From contig SRSI01000073.1 of NCBI GenBank assembly GCA_005656395.1, positions 310,001 through 374,000 of the forward strand: 64,000 bases of DNA, read 5' to 3'. Of the stretch, positions 21,110-31,696 are shown in pieces; positions within the stretch are counted from its first letter, which is position 1; every line of letters begins with the position of its first letter. The DNA comes from Strongyloides papillosus (taxonomy: Eukaryota > Nematoda > Chromadorea > Rhabditida > Strongyloididae). Below the pieces are notes generated by a model that was not told where the DNA came from, made no database searches, and worked only from the letters and a program-made list of their open reading frames with translations. Made by a program: the position numbers and the translations under genes.

Positions 21110-21860
21110 AGATGTAAAATTACATGAGAAATCGAATGAGCATAGTGGGAACATGCGCTTTTTTGATTTTTGTATTCAAACATTGAAAAAACTTGTTACC
21201 TTGGAAAATACCGAGATTCTTTTTCGTTCAAAACTACAATGATCTGCCGTTTTTATTTCACTTTTTTTCGTGAATCTAGATGTAAAATTACATGAGGAAT
21301 CAAATGAGCATAGTGGGAACATGCGCTTTTTTGATTTTTGTACTCAAACATTGAGATATTTTATTTATCTTATTTTCCTAGAAAATATCGAGTTTCTTCT
21401 TCATTCAAGGGCACAATGATCTACCCTTTTTATTTCACTTTATTTCATGGATCTAGATGTAAAATTACATGAGAAATCGAATGAGCATAGTGGGAACATG
21501 CGCTTTTTCGATTTTTGTACTCAAAAATTGAAAAAACTAAAAAAAAATCCTAAAAAACAATAAAAACGTCAATTTACGAAGTCAACAGTATGCTCATTCG
21601 TTTTTTTATAAAAAATTACCCCTAGAAACAAAATTTGTTTTTAAAAAAATTTATCTACTGGAAACTTGTAAAAATCGATTTTTCAAACTTTGACTCACTA
21701 CAGCTTCTGTATCTCAAAGTATTAGGCCGTATAAATTTGCTAACAGACATTTTTTTAGTTGCTCTTTTTATTAATGAAATAAAAATGGGGGGTTGCAAAT
21801 TTAGGTTGTACAAAATTTTTAAAAAATGTTCGATTGACTCAAAAAACGTGATTTAAATAA
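21110..21860. repeat. Right terminal inverted repeat with tandem units and subterminal end
   Basis: About 2.5 tandem units (starting near 21110, 21277 and 21452) are in reverse orientation to those at 1-743; the middle unit is closest to the leftmost unit there. From about 21590 the sequence follows the right arm of the palindrome at 9179-10047. The end near 21860 is estimated; no target duplication can be tested because the left end is missing. Confidence 0.8.
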
Positions 21861-22054
21861 AAAATTTTTATCTACTTGTTACAACATTTTATTATTATTT
21901 AAATGACAAGGAAATATTTCTTATCTATTATTTAAGACTAAAAATATAATTTTTATATTGTTGATTTAATTATAAAATTGATAAGAAGTTAAAATAAAAT
22001 TATATTATCAAATAGTTCTTAAAGTATAAAAATAACTGTTTTAATAATTTTGTT

Positions 22055-23466
22055 ATGAAAAGTACAGAAATGGAAGTGTCGTCCTTTAGAAACTTCAGCT
22101 TAAAACAATGGATTATTTTTTTGATATTAATTTTATCCAATATTGTTATACCAATGACTTTTTCTTGTATTTCACCATTTTTTAACGATGTTGCTAGTTC
22201 AAAAAATGTTTCATTGTCTACAGCTGGTATTGTTTTTGCTGTCTTTTCCTTTGGAGGTTTTATATTAAGCCCAGTTGCTGGTAAATTAGTACGTTACACA
22301 TAAACTTTATAATTTTATTAAATAGATTCCTATTTTTGGCGTAAGAATAGTATTTTCATCTGGACTGGTACTTCTAAGTATTGGAACATTATTATTTTCG
22401 TTGACAAATCTCATTGAAAATGGAACGTGGTTTTTTATTGCTACTTTTTGCTTACGTATACTCCAATCTATGGGAAATGCTATGAGCTTTACAACAACTT
22501 ACGCTATTGCTGCAAAAGATTTTCCAAATCTTATGTCGACAGTTCTTGGTTCTGTTGAAACTGGTGCAGGTCTTGGATTTACTGTTGGACCTTTTATTGG
22601 GGGTTACCTTTATCAATATGTTAGTTTTGCTTCTTCTTTTTTAATTTTGGGCATAGTAGCTGCAATTTCAAGTGTAATTGCATTTTTTTCTATTACTTCA
22701 AATGATGATGATTGGAAGTTAAAGTCATATGATAACGATAATAAAAGAAATCAAAATCATCTTACATGGATTAAACTTGTCAAGATTAAAGATATTTGGT
22801 GTGTTTTACTTCCTGTAGTTATTGTTGGGGTTATCTCTTCATTTCATGATTCAACATTAGCAGTAGGCTGTAAACAATTTAACCTTGATCCATCAAAAAT
22901 AGGAACAATGTTTCTTTATTTTGGGGGATTGTATGCCGTTTCTGCTCCAATAATAGGCTTTATTATTGATAAATATGCAATCACAAACATTTTGTTTATA
23001 TGTGGATATGTTGTTTCAATAATTGCTTTTCTATGTATGGGACCAGCTCCATTTTTAAACTATAAAGCAAGTGTAGCTTTGTTTATCATTTGTTTAATTG
23101 TTATGGGATTTTCTTGTTCAATGCTTTTTGTACCGGCCTTCAAAAAATCTATGGATATAATAATAAAAGAGAACAATTATACGGATAGTTTAGAGACATC
23201 TTCTATTGTATCAGCTGCTTTTTCTTCTTCTTTTTCACTTGGGGCTTTTCTTGGTCCATTTGTTGGATCAGCATTAGTCGAAAATTTAGGATACCCAAAT
23301 GCTGTTTCGATAATTGCATTGATATGTTTTATTGCAGTAAGTTTTTTTTATATCAAAAATATTTTTATATTATTTATTTAAGCTGATTATATTTATTGTT
23401 GTGTATTTACTACCACGAATAATCAAAAAATCTACTCATAAACGAGTATATAGTGTGAAAATTTAA
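22055..23466 (+). CDS. Major facilitator transporter, SLC18B1/vesicular-amine-transporter-like
   Basis: Three exons (22055-22288, 22326-23336, 23383-23466) with introns of 37 and 46 bp give 442 aa. The extra introns are supported by frame: each unspliced reading hits a stop at once. About 12 hydrophobic segments are visible, with an MFS loop (SPVAGKLIP...GVR) after segment 2 and a glycine-rich ETGAGLGFTVGPFIGG in segment 5, typical of the drug:H+ antiporter/SLC18 group. It should move a small organic cation across an internal or plasma membrane by proton exchange; the substrate cannot be read from sequence. Its start lies only about 195 bp from the end of the outer mobile element, so its upstream control region may have been replaced. 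Confidence 0.85.
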
Positions 23467-23869
23467 CAGTAATTGATATATTTCAAATTTTTATTCAATA
23501 TTAACACTTTTCAAGAAAAGCATAATTTTTTACTTCTTTATCGTTTGTTGTTTTTTACTTTAACAAATAAATAGGTACAAAACGAATTAATTGTTCAAAA
23601 GAAATACTTTATTTAAATATAAATTTAGAAGCATGCTGATTGGTATTTAAATCATAAAAATGAAGTCAAAATTTTTTGCATGAACATTCCTTCGTGTTTT
23701 GCAAATGCAAAATGAGGTAGAATGTACCCCGTTGTCTATCCCAGTTTGCATGATCGGTTATTTTGACACCATCTCCAGTTGGTAATAGTTTGAAAATGGT
23801 CGGCCAAATTGATATGTTAAGGTTTTCTATGTAATGTGAATACTTTTATTCCATTTAATCTATACATAG
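23467..23869. other. Intergenic, no feature seen
   Basis: AT-rich sequence after the transporter. A slightly GC-richer part (about 23690-23850) may be a repeat remnant. Confidence 0.4.
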
Positions 23870-24995
23870 TAGCCAGGATAGGGTTTTCTAGATATTTGTA
23901 TGTATAACTCTGAGTATTCTTAAACTACAAATTCAATAATATAATTAGTTTGTAGCTGAGATATATATCATTTTTAGTTTAAATATTTTGTAAAAAAAAC
24001 TTAAATCTTTAGCAGAGTTATATATCATCGAATTTTTAGGTATGTTTTTGGTTTTCAGCGGGAAGTAACTTTTTTATGTAGAAAAATATTTCTATGTTTT
24101 TTGCTGATTTTTTAAATGCACAACGTTTTCGAATATTTTTCTAAAATATCAAGAAGATAAAATTCCAACAACTTTGTTTCACTTTTTAATTAGTAAAAAA
24201 CCATAAATTTTGTCAAATCTTTGGTGTTCTTTTAAAATTGAAGAATGATGAAATAATTTTTTAAATTTCGGTATTATTATTTTGAAAGAGTAAATAAATA
24301 GCTATCGAATGAGTATAGTGCTATTAATTATAATTAGGTTAAAAAGTTAAAAAAATTCAAAGATCACAAATTTAATACTTTTGGTAAAAAATTAAAGGAA
24401 ACAGGATTTTTCCGATATTTATAAAATTTGGTAGCATTACTAGCATTAAATACAAATGATAATAAACAAAACATTATTTATATGTTCATATATTATCTAA
24501 AAACTATAATAGTTTTTTTGCTCAAGTTTTTCAAAAATATCATCAATGTTTGATGTTTCATAATTTTTTTAACCTTAATTGTTATTAATAGTACTATACT
24601 TATTTGATAACTATCTGTTTACTTTATGAAAACAATGTTAGCGTATGTTAAAAAAAACTTATCAATCTTTAATTTTTAAAAAACATCACAATTTTTGCAA
24701 AATTCATTGTTTTTATTTAACTAAAAAATTAAACGTAGATGTTGTAAATTTATCTTCATGATATTTTAGGAACATGTTCAAAAAAAGTTGCATTTTTTTG
24801 AAGTCCAAAAATGTACTTAAATTTTGATAATATATAACTCTGCTAAAGATTTAGGTTTTATTTACAATATATAAACTAAAAATAAGATATATATATCTCA
24901 GCTACAAAATAATTATATTATTGAATTTGTAGTTTAAGGATACTTAAAGTCGTATGTACAAATATCTGAAAATCCTTATGCGGACCATAATGCGT
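23870..24995. repeat. 1.1-kb hairpin-forming inverted repeat
   Basis: Arms of about 560 bp (23870-24430 and 24430-24995) are diverged reverse complements; the clearest part is 23910-24030 against 24835-24955 (GTAGCTGAGATATATAT, AATCTTTAGCAGAGTTATAT). It has no ORF. Near 24304 it contains TCGAATGAGTATAGTG, close to TCGAATGAGCATAGTG in the terminal units of the outer element, so it may be an older relative of the fold-back repeat. Confidence 0.8.
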
Positions 24996-25168
24996 AATTA
25001 ATTTTCAATCGTATTTTCGAAATTTAAAAAAATAAAACGTTCCATTATTCTATAATTTCACACTATATATGTATTTTATATTATATATGTCTACTTATTG
25101 AAAAATAAATTTAAACAATTCCATTTATTATATAAAGGTTACAATTGATATTATACAGCAAGTAAATT

Positions 25169-26391
25169 TTAAAAAATCCTTGTTTTTATTTCCTTAATAT
25201 TTTTAACTTTTACCTGATTATATGATATTTTGAATTCACTATTGTTACTTTTTGCGTAATAACGTATAACCACTCGACTAACTATTGGAGAAATTGTGAT
25301 ATTTTTGTATTTCCCACATAAATAAAATCCTGTTGCTCCTTTATCATTGCGATATTTAATTTCAAGACCACTCTTTAGTAGGCAATTTTCATCTGATGAC
25401 ATTTTTAAATAATCAATGGTCAATTTTATTTGTGTATTTGGTTTGGGATAAAAAAAATAAAAACAAATTCCTGGTAAGCGGCTTGATATAGTCTCCACAG
25501 TTTTTGATGGAACGATAGCTGCTTTTCCTCCACATTTATTTTTGGTATCAACAATGTTACTGCAGGTGTTTCCAGAATAGCCATCTGGACACTTACACCT
25601 GCAGTCTTTACTTATATATCCTCCATTTTTTACAAAAAATCTTCTTTAAATCACAGTTTTTATTACAGTAAAGGCTATTTATAAGTTTGACTTCGTTATG
25701 AGTAAAAAAGGAATTTAAATTAATCATTCTATGGTAAAATTCAGATAATTTAGAATTATAAACGGGTTTTCTATTTTTGCTTCCATAGAATCTATCAAGA
25801 AGCATGACAGAACTATAATCAAAACCGGTATTAAAGTTTTTCTTATTGCCATTATTAGAAAGTTTATAGTACTGTTTATATGATTCATCAATATTTTCCC
25901 AAACAATATCAATATATTCATCTCTATCGTATCGTGAAGATTCTGGATTTAAACCTAGTGCAATTCCTAGATAATAGAAGAATAATTTGTCGTCTTTGTA
26001 TGTATCAAGAGACAATGAAATTAAAGTTGGTTTTTCTTTATGAGAACTTAAATTAACAGTATCATTCGATCCAATTAAAAAATTAATACCTATTTTGTTA
26101 ACCCGGGTTGCTTGCTTTTTAAATGTCAAACAAGTCACACTTGAAAGTTGTTTTAAATTTAAATTCAAATTGCTTTGATTGATTTTTTTTTCAGCAAAGT
26201 ACAAAATAGAATTTGGGGTTGTAGGGTAGGATGGAGCACCTTTGAATAATATAGATTTCTTACTTCTTGCTTCAATATTTACAAAAGTGTTATTATTCTA
26301 AAATTTAAAAATACATTATATAATATTCAAAACTAACATTTCCTGCAAAACAAAATGAAATGCTAATAAATATGTAAAAACTTTTATTCAT
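25169..26391 (-). pseudogene. Astacin-like protein without zinc-binding residues, frameshifted
   Basis: Exon 1 (26338-26391) encodes a signal peptide (MNKSFYIFISISFCFA); a 40-bp intron (26298-26337) follows. The astacin domain is clear from LNPESSRYDRDEYIDIVWENI and SVML...YGSKNRKP. The zinc motif HExxHxxGxxH is absent: the aligned residues are Tyr, Tyr, Ile and Pro, so it cannot be a normal protease. An EGF-like module (C...GYSGNTC) and a CUB-like domain (25169-25560) follow, but they are one base out of frame at a run of six T (25626-25631, plus strand). Either this is a pseudogene, or it is an expressed pseudoenzyme with a sequence error in the homopolymer. Domain order signal-astacin-EGF-CUB is typical of nematode astacins, which are expanded in Strongyloides. 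Confidence 0.8.
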
Positions 26392-26730
26392 AATTATATT
26401 TAAAGATTTCTAACAAAATATTATACTTTATGTTATACAACAATTTTTAGTAAAAATTAAATAAAATGGTGTAAAATATTTTGATTGATCAAAAATTATT
26501 CAATTTCTATTGATTAAATGGTCGTGTAAAAAATAATGAATATTTTAATTAAAATGTTTTATTTAAAAATAATGTAATTGGTAAAATAACAAGAAAATAT
26601 TGATATAATTTGTGAACATGAAAAAATTGATCAAGTTGTTCAAATAAATAAAATTTTAAAATTCTATTATTTTTATTTATTTAGCACATATATATAAAAT
26701 TAATTATGTATCATTTTATTTTAATAAAAA
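26392..26730. promoter_or_regulatory. Divergent intergenic region
   Basis: AT-rich spacer between the astacin-like gene (minus) and the first small secreted protein (plus). No distinct motif seen. Confidence 0.35.
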
Positions 26731-27204
26731 ATGCACCTAATAAAATATCTTTTTACGATATTTTTGATAATTTTAATTTGTCAACTATGTAGTTCTTATA
26801 AAGTATTTTGTAGAAAGCATTATTTTATTAAAAGATGTTTCTTAGGTATTTCCATATATGAACCCGCTTTTAGAAAAAATTTTTTAAGTGCTTTTCCTGT
26901 AACAGCTCAAAAAATAATTTTAAGTAAATTAGGTAGTAAAAAACATCGTAGTATTAATAATTTAAAATGGACGAATATGTATATCAAGGATATTATTTCT
27001 AGACATATAATGGTAAAAAAAATAGTATATAAATTATTTGTGTTTTTAGAAAAGAATTAGTCATTCGCTGCTTGTGTATTGTAAAAATCTTAGAAAAATT
27101 GTGCTTGTTGGAAACTCAACAGGTAACTTAGTACGATTATTCTATAAATTATAATTTTAGTACTACAAACTATAAAATCTGCTAGTTATCGAGAATGCAA
27201 TTAA
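26731..27204 (+). CDS. Small secreted four-cysteine protein, copy 1
   Basis: Three exons (26731-27012, 27050-27122, 27161-27204), introns 37 and 38 bp, give 132 aa. The first exon starts with a signal peptide (ending near CQLCSSYK). Mature protein has four conserved cysteines, a basic middle, and a C-terminus SYRECN. The exon structure is supported by its twin at 28556-29038, where exon 2 encodes the same ISHSLLVYCKNLR with the same splice phases. I recognise no family; small secreted proteins of this type are common in parasitic nematodes. Confidence 0.8.
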
Positions 27205-28555
27205 TGGAGATAATAGATAAAATGTTAAATAGATTAGTTAATGAAGTTGAATATAAATTTTATTATGAAAAAATAATAAATATAAAAACGTAAATAGTGT
27301 ATTGTGGATTTCTATAATGTAGTATCGATATAGTTTTATCCGTTGAAAATGTTAAAGTTTTCTAATACAGCTCATTGGATGGCCCGTATTGTATTAAAGT
27401 TATAGAATTCCAATTTTCAATATCATTTTTTAATTACTTTAACTTCATTTAACATTACTTAAATTGAATAAAAATTAGTATTGAGTCATTTTGTCTATTG
27501 TACTGATTTATTTTTTTTTAATTTTACTTTTTGTTAATAGAAAACAATCTAAAAGATTAACATGGAAACTTTTCACTTTAAAGTACAGTTGTAATATACA
27601 ATTAATCATAATATGCTGATATATTTTACATTAACGTTTGTAACACTAATATAAGATTCTATTTGAACTCTGAAAAAATGTAAATGTTAATTATTATTAA
27701 AAATTCAAAAAACGTTACGAAATATGAATTTCAAAATGAAACAAGTATTAGTAAAATAAATAATTTTAAATTTGCTGTCAAGAATTTCCTTAGATTAATT
27801 ATTTTCAAACAAATTTTATACATAGCGTGCAAAGAATTGAAAGCTCAAAATTCATCGATGAAGAATTTGCCAGGCAAGAAAATTAAATAAATTTACACAT
27901 CCAAAATATTTCTTCTTCTGAACAATTATGTACATAATATAAATTTTACTTTGTTGGGAATAACTTTTAGGCAATTGGAAGCAGTACTGGCACTAGCATT
28001 TAAAGATTATGAAACTATCAAAATGTTAAACAAAAGCTTTTACTATTAATTTCAATAACAGTTGAGTTACGTAATTTTCTTCACAAGATTTGCTATTTTT
28101 ACTAAGAATTATTAAAAAAACACTGTAAAATGTCTTCATTAACTGAACTTAACATAAATATATCACTTATTTTTATGGTAGTTTCAGATGCATTATCTTA
28201 AAGTTTGAACTCATAGAAAAATAACACGATAGTCACTTTCGACATCGGTTTTTAGATTTATAGTAGCTTAAGAACTAAAAATGATTAAAAACAAAAATGT
28301 GTTAGAGAGGAATAAATATCTCTACAGATGGTTTATTATATATAGTACATATTCATTTCAAAAATATTTATATCATAAATTGCTTCCTTTTTTGCACGTT
28401 TATCATTAATCTAAATGTTTAATTCAACAATAGTATAATATGTATTATAACAGAACGTGATATAATTCTTGATTATTAATTGATCTTATGATTTTTTTCT
28501 TTTGTTTATTTTGTTTATGTATATATATCCGTGATGAAAAATGTTCATTTTAAAG
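27205..28555. other. Spacer between the duplicated secreted-protein genes
   Basis: The first part is duplicated downstream of copy 2 (for example CGTTACG/CGTCAATACG contexts near 27711 and 29536), showing that the tandem duplication included 3' noncoding sequence. The open frame at 27684-27890 is not conserved in the duplicate and is not called. A stretch near 27960-28250 resembles one near 52900-53180 and may be an old dispersed repeat. Confidence 0.5.
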
Positions 28556-29038
28556 ATGCGTCAAATTAAATACTTTTATGCTTTTTTTTTGTTTATTTTT
28601 ATATCTCAATTATGTAGCCCTTATAAAGTAACATGTGTAAGAAAATATTTCTCATGGAGATGTTTTCTATTTATTTCTTTGAATGAACGTGTATTTAGAA
28701 AAAAATTTTTGAAGTTTATTCCTAAAGCAGAGCAGAAAATAATTTTACTTAAGGCGGAAAGAGAAAAATTTAATGGATTTAATCATTTTCCTGGGACAAA
28801 TTTATATATCAAGAATATTATTTCCAAACATCAAATGGTAAGAAAATAGTATATAAACTATTTATGTTTTTAGAAGGCAATTAGTCATTCGCTACTTGTG
28901 TATTGTAAAAATCTTAGAAATATTGTGCTTGTTTCAAGCTCTGCAGGTAACTAAATATTTTTCATTATATAAATCTGAATCTCAGCAATACGAAATTTAA
29001 AACCCGCTAGTTATCGACAATGCAATAAATGGAGATAA
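28556..29038 (+). CDS. Small secreted four-cysteine protein, copy 2
   Basis: Three exons (28556-28837, 28874-28946, 28986-29038), introns 36 and 39 bp, give 135 aa. I chose the ATG at 28556 because it aligns with copy 1; an in-frame ATG lies five codons upstream. Signal peptide (MRQIKYFYAFFLFIFISQLC), four cysteines at the same places as copy 1, C-terminus SYRQCNKWR. The two mature proteins differ most in the central basic stretch. Same strand, about 1.8 kb apart: a tandem duplication. Confidence 0.8.
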
Positions 29039-29985
29039 TAGATAAAATATAAAATGGAATAGTTACTAAAATCGAACGAAATTTTTATTAAGAAATATAA
29101 ATAAATCTAAGAAATAGAAACCTATTTAGGATTTTTATACTGCTATTTTTAGATTAATACACTTATTTCTTGAAACAAATAGTAATGTTTTCCAACATAG
29201 CTGATTTAATATTTTAAATTATATTAAAAGTACAAAAATTTAATTTGTTCTATTATTTGGTAACTATCCCGACTTCATTTGATTTAGTTTTTGACAAAAT
29301 AAGAATGACGTTTGAATATATTTTCATTTTTTAATTATTTATTTACAGAAAATATTACGATTTATCATTTAGATTAGTTCACAATAAGAGCAATACAACA
29401 ATTTCATTGGTTAACAAAAATTTGTAATTGAAATATAACCATATCACCTTCAAAAAATTTAATGACTACAACATTATATTTAACTAGATATCTAAAATAA
29501 TATACTAGTTAATTATCATTAAACAATTAGAAAACGTCAATACGTATTCTTTAAAATGAAATGATGAAACATATGTGTAGCTAAAATCGTGCTTCTAGAT
29601 CTTACCATCCAAAATTTTCCTAGACTAACTACTCCAAAACAAAACACTAGGCATCATTTTTTAGAAACCTTTAGATTATGTTTCAACTAATTATCTTCAA
29701 TAAATTGAAAAAGTGGAACGATAAAAACTACTTAAACTTTAAATATTTATATTACACATTTTCTACTAACAATCAAAAATCATATTATACAACTGTGTTT
29801 ATTTTTTATGGAAAATTTGATAAAAATAATAACACATGAAATTATGAAGCGATAATTTTTAAATATGCACTTTAGTTTATTAAAAATTTATAATACCAAA
29901 AAATAAAAAGTGAAAAAATAATTTATTTCCAAAAAATTTCAATCAGATGTTAGCTATAAAAAATTTAAATCGATAAATAAAAATA
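29039..29985. other. Intergenic, 3' ends of two convergent genes
   Basis: AT-rich; the first 650 bp hold the duplicated 3' flank of the secreted-protein gene. Nothing else seen. Confidence 0.4.
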
Positions 29986-31161
29986 TTAACTTACGAAAAA
30001 ATATGTACCAGCAACCGGGGTACCAAGACGTTGTGCTGTTGAACTTCGCAAAAAGTCATGAGCATTTCTGTATTTTGTATTAAAATCTGTTGAAACTGAT
30101 ACATAAAGTCTGGTTAATGGTTCCACAGTCTTAAAAACCATAATTACCCACATTTTTCTATCTATAAAAATTTGAAAGTTACAATAAAAATATTTATTAA
30201 ACATACAATTTTGTTTAAAATTTAATGTTGGAGGTTCATTTCCTTGTGAATAGTCATTTCGAGGGTTGACAATTCTTTTTGAAATAAATCCTCCATCAGC
30301 TATTGGTGTATCTAAATCAATTTCCTTTGAACCAACACTTTTTCTGTCATAATAAAATTGCAAAGTTTCTGTTTGACTATTTGGATCAAACATTAAAACG
30401 TGAAGATAACTACCATTAGTCTGCGGATGAAATAATGTTACTTTCTTTAAATATGCTGGTTCTTGAAGACGGTAAGGCGCCAATACAAAGTGATCTCCTG
30501 TTCTTATTTCAGGAGCATGATCTAGTGCTGAAGTATGGACATTTAACGTTGTAAAATCTATTGCATTTATTGGGGGGTATGGTATTAATCTTGGAGATAA
30601 ACTCATTTCAAGGAAGACTTTGGCAAATGAATATAACGTAGATGTTTTACAGCACAATGAACGTGAATCTTGTGGAAGTAGATGACCATTAGCTGCTTCA
30701 ACGCATGTGTAGTCAGTAGGGCAAAAATTTACAATCTCTGGACTACATAACATAACTTGAGGCATTTTAAATGGTATAGCACCACCTGGACAAATTGGTT
30801 TAATACTTTCAGGTGATAAAAATGGTATTTCAATAGAATCTTGAATGGTATCCGAACAACATTTATATGTTGTCTTGTCTTCCATTCGCGCACAAAAGGG
30901 GTTTCTTCCAGTACATGTTGTTGGATTACTTGGTGAACATGGGACACCACGGTTTTCTTCATAGTTTGAGCATTGAGATAGTTGTGCTACAAAAGACAAA
31001 TCCACTGTTTGCCATGTAGCAGAACAATCTTTAAAATTTAATATTTATTATATGATTACTATACAATTACCTGGTCTATCAGGTTGTGCTGGAAGGGTTC
31101 CTTGTCCATAAATAAAAACAAAATTAGTAAAAATAGTAATCAAAATATAGCAATAACCCAT
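29986..31161 (-). CDS. Cysteine-rich secreted protein (lustrin/WR1-like), gene A
   Basis: Three exons on the minus strand (31071-31161, 30207-31028, 29986-30161), introns 42 and 45 bp, give about 362 aa. A signal peptide (MGYCYILITIFTNFVFIYG) is followed by two short Cys-rich modules (C...C...CTGRNPFC...CCSD and CPGG...C...CP..YTC...CC), then a C-terminal domain beginning near EIRTGDHFVLAPYRL. The second intron is supported by the paralogue at 31697-33010, which lacks the extra residues. The modules resemble the nematode lustrin-type repeats of secreted or cuticle-associated proteins; the C-terminal domain is unknown to me. Confidence 0.8.
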
Positions 31162-31696
31162 GTTTTTTGTGGTAAGAAAAATATATATATAAAATAATTA
31201 TTATAATAAAGTTTAATTATCTTTTACAAATAGAATGTCAATTTACATACTCAATTTATCACAATATCATAAGTCATTTACTAATCTTGACAAAAGAAGA
31301 AAAGCAATCAAATGTGAGAATAGGATTAATAAGTATAGAAATAACATTTAAACCAATAATTTATGTTTAATAAAAGTAAAAATAAAATATAAAAAATATA
31401 TGGTTTATATATTTGTTTGGTTAACAAAAATACAAGTTTATAAGAAGGCGAAAAAAAAGATTCTTCATTTACTCTCTAATCTTACCATATATTTTTTCAT
31501 TTAATACAAGAATGATATGTTTGAAATTAATTGTTACTTGAAATTAATCTGTAAACAAAATATTGTGTTATTATATGTGTCACGAAATTATACCATCAAA
31601 AGATCATTGAGTGATAATTTTTAATATGATTTCAAATTTCAACTATATTTATGATTTAAAGAATTTTATATTTATATTATTTATTTATTTAGGGTT
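31162..31696. promoter_or_regulatory. Shared upstream region of the head-to-head gene pair
   Basis: About 535 bp separate the starts of two paralogous genes read in opposite directions. TTATTTAG at 31685-31692, five bases before the plus-strand ATG, looks like a splice acceptor for a spliced leader or a 5' intron. Confidence 0.5.

Larger units (their letters stand above)
1..21860. mobile_element. Large inverted-repeat composite element with transposase and cargo
   Basis: The sequence from 1 to 743 is a tandem array (units of 168-177 bp) and its reverse complement recurs at about 21110-21540, followed by a subterminal stretch to about 21860. Between them lie a DDE-type transposase, a membrane glycoprotein, two related small-protein cassettes, a fold-back palindrome and a retropepsin fragment, plus a nested LTR retrotransposon (1070-8552). 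Without that insertion the visible element is about 14.4 kb. The left boundary lies outside the window and the right boundary is estimated from homology with the palindrome at 9179-10047. That all this is one mobilisable unit is inferred; inverted ends plus an intact transposase are the direct support. I recognise no named superfamily. Confidence 0.6.

Noticed and set aside
1..21860. Maverick/Polinton identity for the outer element
   Set aside because: No family-B DNA polymerase, retroviral-type integrase, ATPase or capsid is visible outside the nested LTR element.
27684..27890. 68-codon plus-strand frame downstream of the first small secreted gene
   Set aside because: The duplicated stretch after the second gene does not keep it open; low complexity.
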